Shown here: positions 12,132-28,644 of the stretch, one piece after another
Position numbering within the stretch: position 1 is the stretch's first letter
Layout of the letters: every line of letters begins with the position of its first letter
Assembly (NCBI GenBank): GCA_000827265.1
Contig: KN834749.1
Coordinates: 671,500 to 735,499, forward strand
Length of the DNA: 64,000 bases
Direction: 5' to 3'
Source of the DNA: Collybiopsis luxurians FD-317 M1
Taxonomy: Eukaryota > Basidiomycota > Agaricomycetes > Agaricales > Omphalotaceae
The notes under the pieces: model-generated
Databases searched by the model: none
What the model saw: only the letters and a program-made list of their open reading frames with translations
Told to the model about the DNA's origin: nothing
Translations under genes and position numbers: made by a program

Positions 12132-12394
12132 ACTGCACATAAACAAGTCAGAAAATATAATTTGGATGCAGAAACAATATTACCTGTGGTCAGAGAGGTT
12201 CAGAAGAATAAAAGGGCATCTTTGACACAAGAGACTGCTGCATAAATACCATCGAAATACGCAGGGCCAACTGGACGTTGCGATAGCGAATGATGGTCTA
12301 GCATACTTTTCAATGATAACTGTGATTGGCCAGCAGATCCAACTTGATATCAAGTACAGGTTCCAGACCCAGTCCATCTCAAACCTTCACTGCC

Positions 12395-12865
12395 ATGTCA
12401 ACAATACCCTTCTTTCCATACGCCCTTTTCTTCATATACCTCGAGCCCATCTCGGCACTCGCAGGCGCATACTATGCTGCGTGTCGTCCTAATGACTACT
12501 TGAATGACCTCAGTCTAACCAGTACAGTCGTAAAGGCCGCTTCTCTAACTACTCAGATGGACATGGCATTGCTTCAGCTGGCGAACTTGTATCTCCTTTT
12601 TGCTCTAAATGAGCATCTAGTTCTTTCCTCTACGACCTCAATTAAAACTTGGAGGCGATTGCTGTTCTGCCTCCTCGTGGCTGACTTTGGTCATTTGGCT
12701 ACAATGGCGCCTCTGGGTTTAGATGTTTTTTGGAAAGTTTGGGAGTGGAATGCTATGATTTGGGGTAGTGTCGGGTTTGTTTATGTCGGAGCGTCGATGA
12801 GAATTTCATTTTTGTGTGGGCTGGGCCTCAAGGCATCGAGTGCGAGTACGGCGAAGAAACATTGA
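12395..12865 (+). CDS. DUF7704-type small integral membrane protein
   Basis: An intronless 156-residue protein beginning MSTIPFFPYALFFIYLEPI. It has about four hydrophobic segments: FFPYALFFIYLEPISALAGAYY, MALLQLANLYLLFALNEHLV, LLFCLLVADFGHLATMA and IWGSVGFVYVGASMRISFLCGL. The signature (Y-x-LFF-x-YLEPxSALAGAYYA, LxQLANxYLLFALNE, ADFGHL, W-x-WNA-x-x-W) matches the fungal DUF7704 family, a group without known biochemical function. The tail ends with lysines (AKKH), which could act as a retrieval or sorting signal; this is inference. Upstream in-frame codons before 12395 have no Met. Confidence 0.8.
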   Translation: MSTIPFFPYALFFIYLEPISALAGAYYAACRPNDYLNDLSLTSTVVKAASLTTQMDMALLQLANLYLLFALNEHLVLSSTTSIKTWRRLLFCLLVADFGHLATMAPLGLDVFWKVWEWNAMIWGSVGFVYVGASMRISFLCGLGLKASSASTAKKH

Positions 12866-13595
12866 ATGAATGTACCCTTGTATCTAGTAGTAGACGGCCG
12901 TCACCTGCCGTCACTGGAATCATAGTCACATATGTCACAGTCTAGTCACGCTGTGCGAGGTGGATGAAGAGAAAGACTTTGAAAAGTCGTCGCCCAAAAA
13001 TTGAGCTTGTATTTGTCCCTTGCTTTACAACCTTCATGTCCTCGAATTCGATCCTTGAATTTCCTTCATACAGCTCACTCTTTTTGCGGTAAAAATTGGG
13101 ATGGGACCAGGTTGGGAAGAGTATTGGCAGTCGGTATGAACGACGTTGACCGCTTTCGTTCTTTTCGGCATGTTTGAGATGGAAGAATTGGGTCTGAAAA
13201 TGGAGGAGGTTTTGTAGAAAAAGTCGGGGAGGTCCACTACTTTTTTTTCCCACGACTAGGCCAGAGCAATAAACAAAACGAAATTCCGATTCTTGACTTT
13301 GTCACAGCTTCCTCGAGAACCATCTTTACCTGTCCTCGACGTTTCGGCTCAAAATTTCTATCGAAATCGCTGTTGCTCACAACGTCAGGCAACATTGAAG
13401 CTTTTGAGCCTCTCGAATAACTTGCGCCGCAGCTGAAACTGTACCCTTTGCCATTCCGCCTTTGCAACCTCTGTTTGATCTTCTTTATTGCGCCGGAGCT
13501 TCTTTCGCGATCCAACATCTTTTCGACTTCTTTGTGGTACCTTCTTTCTCACTCCTCTCCGGCTCGTCGTTGTCTAGTCTGACGACGACTTCTTT
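12866..13595. other. Intergenic region before the Yta7/ATAD2 homologue
   Basis: Short minus-strand frames (12942-13253, 13237-13518) overlap here but have biased, low-complexity translations and no domain pattern. The segment serves as promoter of the gene starting at 13596. Nothing else is supported. Confidence 0.5.
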
Positions 13596-18969
<5,374 letters not shown>

Positions 18970-19209
18970 AGGTAGGATCGGCATTGCATCTGGAAATCTT
19001 TTGTGAGTTAGCGTGTAACTTTTGCCGATCCCTTTTTATAATGCTATGTATTGTCTGATACTTATGTCTTGTACTTCCATTCCATTCACTGTATTCTTGC
19101 TCATGTTATACTTTTGGATTAAAGCAATTGGATGCAGGTTTGTTTCTGCCCATTATTTTGACCATAACATAGATTAATATATCTTTGTTTATCCGACCAA
19201 GAACGCTAG

Positions 19210-21153
19210 TCAAAGGTTTTCTAAGATTTCACGAACCTTTTCGATTTCGTCCCCTAGGGCGCGATCAGAAAGCAGAGAAACGAAATTCAATAGAACACGC
19301 AACTCGCTAGACCAGACCAGGTTGTTTCAAAATGCTCCACTGCCCGTAATCCGCTGCGAATAGCAATCAGGAGCGTCTGCTTTTTGCCGTTTGGAGCTAT
19401 TTGTAGCAAATCGAGGAGCGTTCTATTGGCGAGTGTCCAAAGCATCTTTTGCTAAACGTCAGTTCGGGTAAACAGTGCACAGTTTGAGACTTACACTTAC
19501 CGTCGTAATGGGATTGATACATTTATTCTCAGGATCTATGTTCCCAACAGCTTCCAGAATTGCAAGGGAGCTCAAAGAAAGCTTCTCAATGTTCTCTGTG
19601 GTCCTAGATTGCAAATAATTAAGGTGTATGAGAGCGACGTGAGCTATGCAGCGCGCCAGCAGTAATGTAAGGTTTTCTGCTTGGGAAGAATCTCGAACGT
19701 AGAGACCATCTAGGAGTTTCAGCAATCCGTCTATCTGACCTCGAGTCACCTGGGAGGCTGAGCTGATATTTGAACCTATAGTGATCCTCAGTACATCTGT
19801 CCATCTGTTCTATGCTTCATGTGCATATATCGAGGGGTGTTCTTACCTGTTATTGTGCCCTTTATTAGATGTGCCCGCTTCCAGAGCAACGAGGCCTTAG
19901 CGAACAACTCCAAGGGAGAAGAACGGCTGACGTTGTTGAGAGTTGATCCGTGCAGAAAACTTCCGGGGGTGCAATATGGTCGGGAAGCACTGGATAGAAA
20001 GCCCTGGGATCAATAATGTGAGACGAGGTAGAGCCAATATAATAAGCAATAAGCGTGAACCTGTGCATAGTCTTGAATTCGTAGAGGCCAAGGAGTTTCA
20101 CTTTCAGCAATAATTGCATCGTTATAGGAATTAACTTCGAGAGCTGCTGCCCAGCTTTGATCCAGAGCCAGAGTTATCCACCAAGCAATGATTCGTTCCC
20201 CGACTTCGATTGGGCTACCTGCTTGAGGAAACAAACCGTCGCTAGAGCCGAAGAGCAAAAGAATCTCTGGAGAACGGATCTTATTCAAACTGCTCCCAAC
20301 ACAGAGGGACATTGCTGTCGTTATATGATATCGTCCTTCGAGCAATTTTCCAGCCGAGAAAAAATAATTGGCAAGTAAGACCTCAGCTTGGATGGTATGC
20401 AAAACTTTCTGAGGATGTGTACCCGACAAGCCGTCAGAAGTATGCTGTAGGGCTTGAGCAAGGTAATTTTGCGAGTCAGATTTCCATGCTGGATCTTCTG
20501 AGAAAAGAATTCCGAGGAAGTACACGGTAGCAAGTAAAGAGCTTGAGGGACGCTCGTGGTGGCCCATGGGATACGGCAGAATGGCAGAAGCACGAAACTT
20601 AGAAGCATATAGGAAGAAACCAAAATTTGATCCGTATTCGAGGAATTTATCCACACTGAAGGGGATGTCAGCGTCGCTGCAAAATCGTGAATTTGAATTC
20701 GGTTCTTACAGGAATGGAATCAACTCTCTGGCAGGTTCTTGAGGTACGTTCGATCTTTCTGTATTATGACGGTAAGGCTGAGTTAGAAGAATTGGTGCTG
20801 CCGTCGAAGCATCAGGATGTTCTAGCTCATAAATGCGTGCTTGAAGGCGAGCGATGTTATTCTCCAGTGCTTCCGTACGTGATTGACCTGGATGATCAGT
20901 ATATTCGCAATCATCGGGTCTATTTCCTTTGCGGCATTGACCACAGATTGGTCTCGCTCCATCGCTATAAAGCCTTGAGCATCGTTTACAAAAATTTTTA
21001 TTAAAAAAAAAGAAACCGGTTTGACCTACCATCTCTACTCAAAATATCAGTCACAGCGAAACAGAACCAGTAAGTATGACCGACCATCTTTCTGCGCCTG
21101 CAGTAGATACACGCTTGTCCTTTTCGTAAAGGTGCCGAGGCATTTGACTCCAT
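19210..21153 (-). CDS. Zn2Cys6 fungal transcription factor, zinc cluster possibly damaged
   Basis: Predicted DNA-binding regulator. The start at 21153 gives MESNASAPLRKGQACIYC followed by RRRKM. The cluster then continues across an intron to DGARPICGQC and a late cysteine (DDCEYTD), followed by a short coiled segment (LENNIARLQARIYELEH). The body carries the fungal transcription-factor middle-homology domain (VYFLGILFSEDP, then GRYHITTAMSLCVG and EVGERIIAWWITLALDQSW). The C-terminus ends REILENL at 19210, convergent with the Yta7 gene. The third cluster cysteine is not recovered with ordinary splice sites (see finding), so the gene could be partly inactivated or use an unusual junction. Target genes are unknown. 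Confidence 0.7.
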
Positions 21154-21742
21154 TGTGGATTTTTAACGAGACCTCCAACTTTCTGGGACGATTTTATATG
21201 CGCCATGATACCACAGGCCTGTAGGCGTCTAGTTAAAGTACACCGCTGTTGCTGACAGGCCACATCTACGGTGATATCATGGCGCACGAGTGGTTTGAAA
21301 GGTGCTATGTACTGGTAAGAACGACCGAGCTTAGGTCGCTCTTGAAAATTACCAAAAGGGGTTACAAGAGGCTTGCCTTTGTCATTCAACGCGAGAAGTT
21401 CACTTCCTTTTTGGGAATGGTTTTGCGAAGTCATGCAACCACTTTATGAAAAGCGTCAGCAATGCGCCGTCATGCAGTATCACTTCAACACATTGGATTA
21501 CCATCCTCACATAAGGATATTGGTCAGAGTCTCTCAAAAAATTCTAAGAAATTCGGCTCCTTTGCAAGTCGCTCAAGTTACCACCGAACTTGAAGTAGGT
21601 GTATTCATTCACAGTTAATATTATGTGAATGACACTGCGAAATCTCATCAAATACAGCCGAGTAAAAGTAATAGTCACCACTAATGACGGCGTCGAAGAT
21701 AGTCGATGTGATCAAGTGCATCGGAAAAATATATATGCGCTT
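21154..21742. other. Promoter region of the Zn2Cys6 gene
   Basis: Between the start of the transcription factor (minus) and the end of SLY1 (minus). The overlapping open frames on both strands (21249-21449, 21373-21618, minus 21051-21434) have no domain pattern. No other element was recognised. Confidence 0.45.
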
Positions 21743-24170
21743 TCAAGCACCGCTGGCCATCCCTAAGCTATGCAATATCGACACGAACCCTTCGGGATCT
21801 ACTATTTCTGTACCTCCGTAGGTCACCTTTTTGTTTACCTTCGTCGCCCATTCTTCCAGGTTTCCGTATTCTACATATCCGGCGCCGCCTACGATGAACA
21901 CTACACTCTCATTAAACGTCATACGTCGGCCTTTGCTCACGCCACTGCTTCCGGGGCCACCTACCCCGGCATTTGCGTGTTTGGGTGCTCGGGGGTCCAA
22001 AAAGATATAATCGTCAGTTTCCTGGAGAGACTGGTTAGAGGCCGAGGATGAATCCATGAGAGCCTCCGTCAATTTGGTCACAGGAAGCAGCTTATTTGCT
22101 GGAAGAAAGTTTTTGACGCCAGATATTAGGTTTTCAAGCCCTCCTTCTTTGAGCCGGTCGGTCAACTGTAAACGAGCAGTTGATAAGTCCAGCTTATACA
22201 TTGAATTCTGGATGCATACCTTGTTCCCGAGCATGCTGAAACCTGTGAATAGCTGACCCCCTTGAGAACCGGCTCCTGCGACAGGTGTCGAAGTTCCGCC
22301 CAAAGTGTTTGACAAAGTCATCCGGGAAATTTCTCTGGTCCTCCGAACGTAGTCAAACGCAGCGACTTCCGCTCCTGCCGCTTTCAGTTCTTTCTCTAGC
22401 TCCGTGACGTCTTCCTTGCTAATGGCATTATCGGGAGAAGATAAATAAAACACCAGTACCAGCCGAAGCTTGTCCGTCGCTGTAAAGTTGCCATCAGGAC
22501 GGGATGTTCGCAATATTTCGAGTATCGACTGAGTGGACTGCAAAAAGAAGTTATTTTTGAAGCATGCGTCCAACAAATAAATCTGCGCACCTGCTTGCCG
22601 ATAGCTTCCTCTACGCTGAAGAGCTCGTCCAAACCTCGTTTTTTGATTTGTTCCAGCAATGCAGTTGCGATATTCATATGAGTGTCCAAAGTCGCCTTTC
22701 GAGCGGTGAGTTCGGGCAGCTGTGTGATAGCGGTCTTGAGATGAGCAGCATTGGTAGAGAGATCCAACTGCGCGATGTCATTGACATCGCTGACGCCAGT
22801 ACTCCGGGTAATCTCAGCAGCATCTTGCTTGTATTTTGTGAGCTCAGCATCGATGTCCTCTGCAACTGATGGAAAAGGGTTGGCAGCATTTCGCGCCCAA
22901 AAGAAATCCTTTGCATCAAGGTCATAAGAGCGTTTCTGTGGCTCTGGGACCACAACGCGGTTGAGTTTAATCTCCAGACAATCGGACACCAGTGCTTGAT
23001 AAGTCCATCCATGAGACATGGTGGAAACCAAATCGACATTTCGGTCGAGAATTAGTAGTACTGCAAGGCATGACATGAGTGGTCTTAGCGGGAAAGATGA
23101 CACTCACAAGGTCGTTGAAGATTCGATAGACCTGTCGCATCTTGAGCAAAGAGAGACGACGAGTGAGATCTAGAAGCAGTAATAAGGGCATCCCGGATTT
23201 TAGATTCCAACTTCTTGGCTACCATTTCCGCAGCATTTCCTCGAGGTGCACGAATGAATGGTACGTGTCCTAAAGCAATGTCAGCAAATTTACTACATGC
23301 AACGTAAAAATCGTCATACCGAGGGTAGCAATAACGCTAAACAATCCATTAGCCACCCGTTCTATTTCCTCCTCAATCTGTTGTTCGGTTGAAGACGGAG
23401 AATTAAGGATCGCGTAGGTGGAAGGTGATATGACAGAACCTCCCGCAGCAGCGGTAGCAGAAGATGGTGGTACAGGAGGAGGAAGGAGAGAAAATAGCGA
23501 TGGAGATGGAGCAATGAAGGATAAATACTGGTCTATTACCTGCATATGCTAAGTATAGTGCGCTGGACAGATGAGCAACAGAAACCTACTTCTTTAACCA
23601 AATCCCCAGTCCCATCACGCGCAACAGAGCCAGCAAGTTCTTCTAATAAAGCTCGGGGAAGAGGCTCAACAAAATTCAGATGGAACGACTCATATAAAGA
23701 CTTGTCAAGATCCTCTGCTATTCGGCGAATGTTGGCGGCTGTTGGTGAAACAAAGTAAACTGCTGGAACATCGGGTAATGAAGGTCGCATTGAGTGCAAT
23801 TGCCTTTGAAGAACTATATATGTGGACAATGTTGGGGACATATGAAATTACTGTACTCACGCATGTATAGTTACGCCAACGTCGCGTAGGTCTTGAACAC
23901 GTAGTACAGTTGCTAGTACATCTTTCGTCTGCTGATCTAATACCAACACTTTGAATACGGGAGGACCGGCAACAACTGGGGTTTTGGAGCCCTTGGTTGA
24001 GTGGGATGACGAGGAAGTTACGGGCTCAGTATTGAGATTAAGAAGAGAAAGAAGAGCTATTGTTTGAGCTTGCTGAAGTGTCGCGCTCGCCTGAAAAGAG
24101 CTTGAATTAGGTGAACATGAAATACTTTGACAGGTCAAGAGCTTACTTGCTTCAGCGTCGAGCTCGCCAT
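21743..24170 (-). CDS. SLY1: SLY1, Sec1/Munc18 protein for ER-Golgi SNAREs
   Basis: SM-family regulator that binds Golgi and ER syntaxins and promotes SNARE pairing in ER-to-Golgi transport. The start at 24170 gives MASSTLKQ, then an intron, then [10 protein letters not shown]. Diagnostic blocks follow in order: [79 protein letters not shown], and near the end [20 protein letters not shown]. Their order and spacing fit full-length Sly1 (about 700 residues), and no key block is missing. Several short introns interrupt the frame. The cytosolic protein has no signal peptide. The 342 bases upstream separate it from the aminotransferase stop and should hold its promoter. Confidence 0.9.
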
Positions 24171-24512
24171 CTCGACAGCTGGAGGACCTGGATTGGAATT
24201 GGATCAAGTTTTAAGTAAGCGCCCGTCTGAGCGCCCTGCAAGTGGCCTAACCTGTTTCCATGTTTCCGAATGATACTCTTTCCGCATTTCTGGACGACAC
24301 TCAAGTATATCAAATAAGGCGCATCCATGAACTGGAAAATAACACGCAGTACTGAAATATTTTTGAGATAGAGACCTGAGGTTCAGGAATTTTTATTCTT
24401 CATTGTTGCAAACTACTGGGCCGCTACCTGGCCGGTTCATCACTCCAAAAGAAAATTGATACTTATTTTCGACTGCTTCGCAACTTCAAGCTGGGTGAAT
24501 TAGGTATGAAAA
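24171..24512. other. SLY1 promoter / aminotransferase 3' end
   Basis: Intergenic DNA between two minus-strand genes. No frame, repeat or RNA gene was recognised. Confidence 0.5.
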
Positions 24513-26961
24513 TTATGTCCACCACCTCTCGAAGACCTTGGCCATTCTCTCAATTCCGACTTTCATTTCTTCTCTCTGGTATGATTTTCATCAACCGTTG
24601 ACCCGCTGCAGAAACTTGATACTCACCGTTTCAAACGAAAATGCTAAACGGAAGTAAGCCACATCAGGTTCCTGTACCATACGCTGACCCGATCCAGAGA
24701 CAAAAGGTGTGTAATAAGAACCAGGAGTGAGAAGGACCTAAGGCGGAGGGCAATGATGTGAAGCCTCTTGATTTCACAAATGTCTAATTACCTTTTCCTT
24801 GATTAAATCTATCCAGAACACTTCTGCCCATTGCGCAGTGGCAGTCGAGGCCGACGAAGAAGTGGCCTTCATGTTCCGATAGATTAGATTGGTGGAAAGA
24901 TAGAGCTTGATCCATAAGAACATGCCACCCTAGAAATTGGAGAAGCACATAAGAAAACTGGGTTGATTATGTTCAAGTCGGCATACCTTCGGGAAACTGA
25001 AGCTGAAAAGTGGTACCGCGCCGTCGGTCAAACTGTGACCTTTCTGCATCGCAACTACGTCATCTACGATATCTTTGGGCGATGGTACAACGTCGAAGTT
25101 GTCTGCAAGGATGTCGCACTAACAAGACGCCATTTCGGTTTGAGAAGCAGACTACGGTAAAATGAAGCCCACCATCCAGTTTCTTCTCATGGTATATGTA
25201 TCTCTCAAGCCTGCCATCCACTGCAGGAACCCCTTTTGACCCCATGAAGTAAGTAATTCCTCGATGAGGGCCTAAAGGCAGGAAACAACATCAGCAATAT
25301 GGAAAGTAAGCCAGCCAAAGACCGGACCTGCGACAGCCCAGACGGTGCCTGGGTAGTAACCTCAGTTGCGCGCAGGAGACGCTCCGCAAACAAAGGATTG
25401 CAAACAAAATATCCCAGCCTGTTTCCTGGACCGAGCGTCTGAAGAATGAATATATTATGCGATGACATACTTCCAACATAGGTTTCAGAAACAAACCTTG
25501 CTAAATGTATCCAGCCTAATAACCCTTCCCTGATAATCGAGCGAGAGGAAGGTTGGCACTAGACTGTCAATGTGCGTCTGCTCCTCAAATTCTTGCAGGT
25601 GCAGGCTTCGCTCCGATTGCGAAGGGTGGCTATTCGGATGCTTGAAAGTACTACCAAGCCCATTAACCTCGTTTGCAGCTCTTTCCCGCTGCGATGGCAA
25701 GATATACGGCGGAAACTGTAGGGCGTAATACGGATCATCTTCGCACAATATAACGTCGTATTCAACGCAGATATTGTAGATGGCCTTTTTGCGTTCCAGC
25801 GAAAGAGTTGCACCAGTGGGATTTTGGCCAACGGGTACGGTATACAGTCTAGCAAAGTGGGAGAACTAAGCTTCAGCGGCTTACGATGCAAAGAAAGACA
25901 TGCAAGTGAGGTCTTTTCGCGCTGGGATGCGTGGTATTCCAATTCTTTAGGACAAGCTCTAGGGCCTCGGGAACCATACCATCTTTATCGATTGAAATTG
26001 GAACACCCTTGCATCCCATCGGTGCCCATACCGCCTGTGAAGATGGGTAGGTGTGTTCTTCAACGAGGATGTAATCTCCGAACTCGCACAATATATTGAC
26101 AACCTTGTTCCAGCCGTCGGTGTTACCAGAATGTAAGAGTATTTCAAAGTCAGAATAGGCAGGCTTCATCACGCGGGACGTAAATGTTCGTAAGAAGGAC
26201 GACAGGGCAGGGGAGCCATGAGATGTTCCTATGAATGGATCAAGTGAGAACAACTTGACAGATCCAGCTAGAAAGCGAGCCTACCATATTGAAGAGCTGC
26301 CGAAAGGGCATTCTTGTGAGAGGGGGACGGGTATCTGGAAATAGAAACGTCAACGGGTGAGCTGATTACTTCTCCGGAGCTCAGATCGGTATCTGGCGCA
26401 TATAATTTCGCGTTAAGTTTATCGAATGGAAAAAGACTCGGGTGTGGCAATCCTAGTGCATGTTAGAATGTCACCCCAACCTCGCGTCCAGTGACACACC
26501 TCCTGCAAGGCTAATCATTTCAGGCTCTCTCATGTCTGGTGTAAGATTTGAATCTCGGCGTGCGGAAAGAGCTTAGAACTCGCCACATACACTTGATGAT
26601 ATCCTTTAGAGGGCTTGGCACCCTCGAGCGACTGAGTTCATTAAGGTGATGCGATAAATCAATAGCTGGGGAGGTAGTCGGAAAACCCATCATGGAAGTA
26701 CGAGCAACATAAGAGCAGGGATTGAAGTCATTATAGGACTTCTTATATGTCATAGATGTTTGCCGGGAAATATCAAATACCTGCCGGCTTTCGAGAGATA
26801 CCACGATACGACAAGCCATTCCCGCAACTGTAAGTAAGGATCGGCTCACCAGTGACAGTAACAATGAACGCTGTAAACTGAACACCGAATGGCCTTGGAG
26901 GCTTCGAAATTCTTAATCGAGTCGGTTGTGAGCACAATGCCGTAGTAAGCCTCAATGACAT
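24513..26961 (-). CDS. PLP-dependent aromatic/2-aminoadipate aminotransferase (ARO8-like)
   Basis: Class I/II aminotransferase that moves amino groups between aromatic amino acids or 2-aminoadipate and 2-oxo acids, using pyridoxal phosphate. Visible blocks: IDLSHHLNELSRSR-PSPLKDI, GLPHPSLFPF, HSGNTDGWNKVVNIL, YTVPVGQNPTGATLS, CEDDPYYALQFP, the PLP-lysine block LDTFSKTLGPGNRLGYF, and a C-terminal VFERWWT before the stop at 24513. These match the Aro8/KAT2 group. The start is uncertain. Exon 1 may begin at 26961, whose Arg-rich, acid-free MSLRLTTALCSQPTRLRIS looks like a mitochondrial presequence. A shorter cytosolic form could begin at 26693 (MMGFPTTSPAID). Many short introns are present. Confidence 0.82.
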
Positions 26962-27137
26962 AGTGCGAAGCAGATTGAAAAGAATTCAGGCAAAGAGGAT
27001 TCGAAGGCGTATACGACGACTAGTACAACTTGAGATTAAGTGAGAATGCATTGCGCTCGTATGTCACGTTTGTATGTCACTCTACAGCATAACAGGTTGA
27101 ATAGATAATGAATACTCAACGGTCAAAATACTCACTT

Positions 27138-27587
27138 TCATTTTCTTTCCGGTTTCAACCCTTTAGAGGCTTTTCCGGCAGGTCCCTCGTCAGGGTTACT
27201 GGTTTCGGGTCCCTTCTCTTCGAGGTACTGCTTTTTTCCACCGTATCTATCGTGATCCCCATTGTATTTTGAATTTGTGTTCATATACTCTGCTGATTCT
27301 GCTCCTACTCGAGAGTAAGGCCCGGAGGGAGGCTATGAGTATGGTGAGATTAGTGGGGGGATTCGCTCGAGTGTACGTCGAATGGAGCTGACCTCATGAG
27401 GCCGCTGGACCTCCGAATTGGGGTCTACACGGTGAAGAGAATCCGAAGATGGGGAGTCGTCTGTATCGTCTTTCTTGTAAGAATCAGTCGTGTGAGGCTG
27501 CGCCGCAGGACGTGCAAAGCTGGAATGCAAAAAGGCAGGGGCGGGGATACGAGAGCGCGAAGCAATGATAAAGTTTCGAGAAAACAT
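27138..27587 (-). CDS. Small protein, predicted mitochondrial, unknown function
   Basis: Two exons joined by an intron (donor GTCAGC after …RPHE, acceptor …TCATAG). The N-terminus MFSRNFIIASRSRIPAPAFL is basic, hydroxylated and free of acids, as in mitochondrial targeting peptides. The mature part is hydrophilic (DDTDDSPSSDSLHRVDPNS, then GPYSRVGAESAEYMN) and ends KASKGLKPERK. No domain is recognised. The splice restores one continuous frame of about 130 residues, which favours a real gene. It sits between the aminotransferase and ribosomal P1, all on the minus strand. Confidence 0.6.
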
Positions 27588-27831
27588 TGGCAACAAAATG
27601 GTAGTGAAGAGGCAGCTGGTCCAGTAAATGATGACGTAGTTTCATCAAACACTGTAGTACTGTAGTTACAGTCTACATAAATCTACAGTTCATCTGAGCA
27701 GACTAATGCTCATCCTTAGAAGATCTCACAACTTCATGATACTGACTTATACAGAAATGTTATGCATCGACAAAGCATTTTTATCGTAATGTAGCTTGTA
27801 CGAACACACGAAAACCGAAATCGAGGATAAA

Positions 27832-28426
27832 TTAGTCGAAGAGACCGAAGCCCTGACTCACGAGTAAGGAAAAGCTTTTGAAACAAACCAAAGGGAAAAC
27901 TTACCATATCATCGTCTGACTCTTCTTTCTCCTCCTCCTTCTCTTCTTCTTTGGGTGCTTCCGCAGCTGCAGCTGCACCACTGCCACCAGCAGGAGCAGC
28001 AGCGGCGGGAGCTCCACCGCCGGAACCAACACTTGACAAAAGTTCTTTCACGTTCTTTCCCTCCAAAGCTTTTGCTAGAAGTGATGCCCATATAGGCTCG
28101 AGGTCTACGCCAGCCGCAGATGTTAATAAAATGATTTTGTCCGACTAAGATACGAAGACATATCATAAGTGGAATGTTAGATAGCCGATGGAAAACGTAC
28201 CGTAATTTCAATCCCATCGTCAGCGAGGATGAGAGCTGCGTAAGCGGCTGCGAGATCGGTAGAGCTCTGCAAATTTGAGAGTATCGTTAGTCATGGGTCC
28301 ATTCGCAAAAGGTCATCCTGGTTCAAATCTCCCATCCAGCCTGTCTACCTATTGATACGCCTCAAAATAGAGCGAGAATGCGAAGAAGACTGTCCGAAGA
28401 CTAGCAGCATTAAGAAAACTAACCAT
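27832..28426 (-). CDS. RPP1: 60S acidic ribosomal protein P1
   Basis: Stalk protein of the large ribosomal subunit that recruits translation factors through its acidic tail. Exons are 28424-28426 (ATG alone), 28201-28266, 27905-28144 and 27832-27852, giving 109 residues. The protein reads [19 protein letters not shown], then [20 protein letters not shown], an Ala/Gly/Pro hinge, an acidic run ([15 protein letters not shown]) and the universal GFGLFD C-terminus. The last exon encodes only GFGLFD plus stop. The first intron is 157 nt, long for this genome, and separates the initiator codon from the rest. Confidence 0.95.
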
Positions 28427-28644
28427 TTTGATGATTTGAGGAGTGAACAGGGGAAGATGAATGTTCGGGAAAATTTGAGAAATGGCAACGCGTTCGAGGT
28501 CGTGGGAGCAAAAACTCTGGGCGCTAATTGGTTCCTCTACTTGGGCGTGTCTAGATGAAAGACGATGTCTCTAAACAGTGAAGATAGGGCTCTGCACGCA
28601 TGGAATAAATAATCGAGGTGGGCCCATTATAAAATACGCTACAA

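Noticed and set aside
12942..13518. Two overlapping minus-strand frames
   Set aside because: Biased, low-complexity translations without domain signature or splice support; they sit in the promoter of the Yta7 homologue.
28300..28345. ggttcaaatctccc resembling a tRNA B box
   Set aside because: It lies within the first intron of ribosomal P1; there is no A box at the right distance upstream and no cloverleaf pairing visible.
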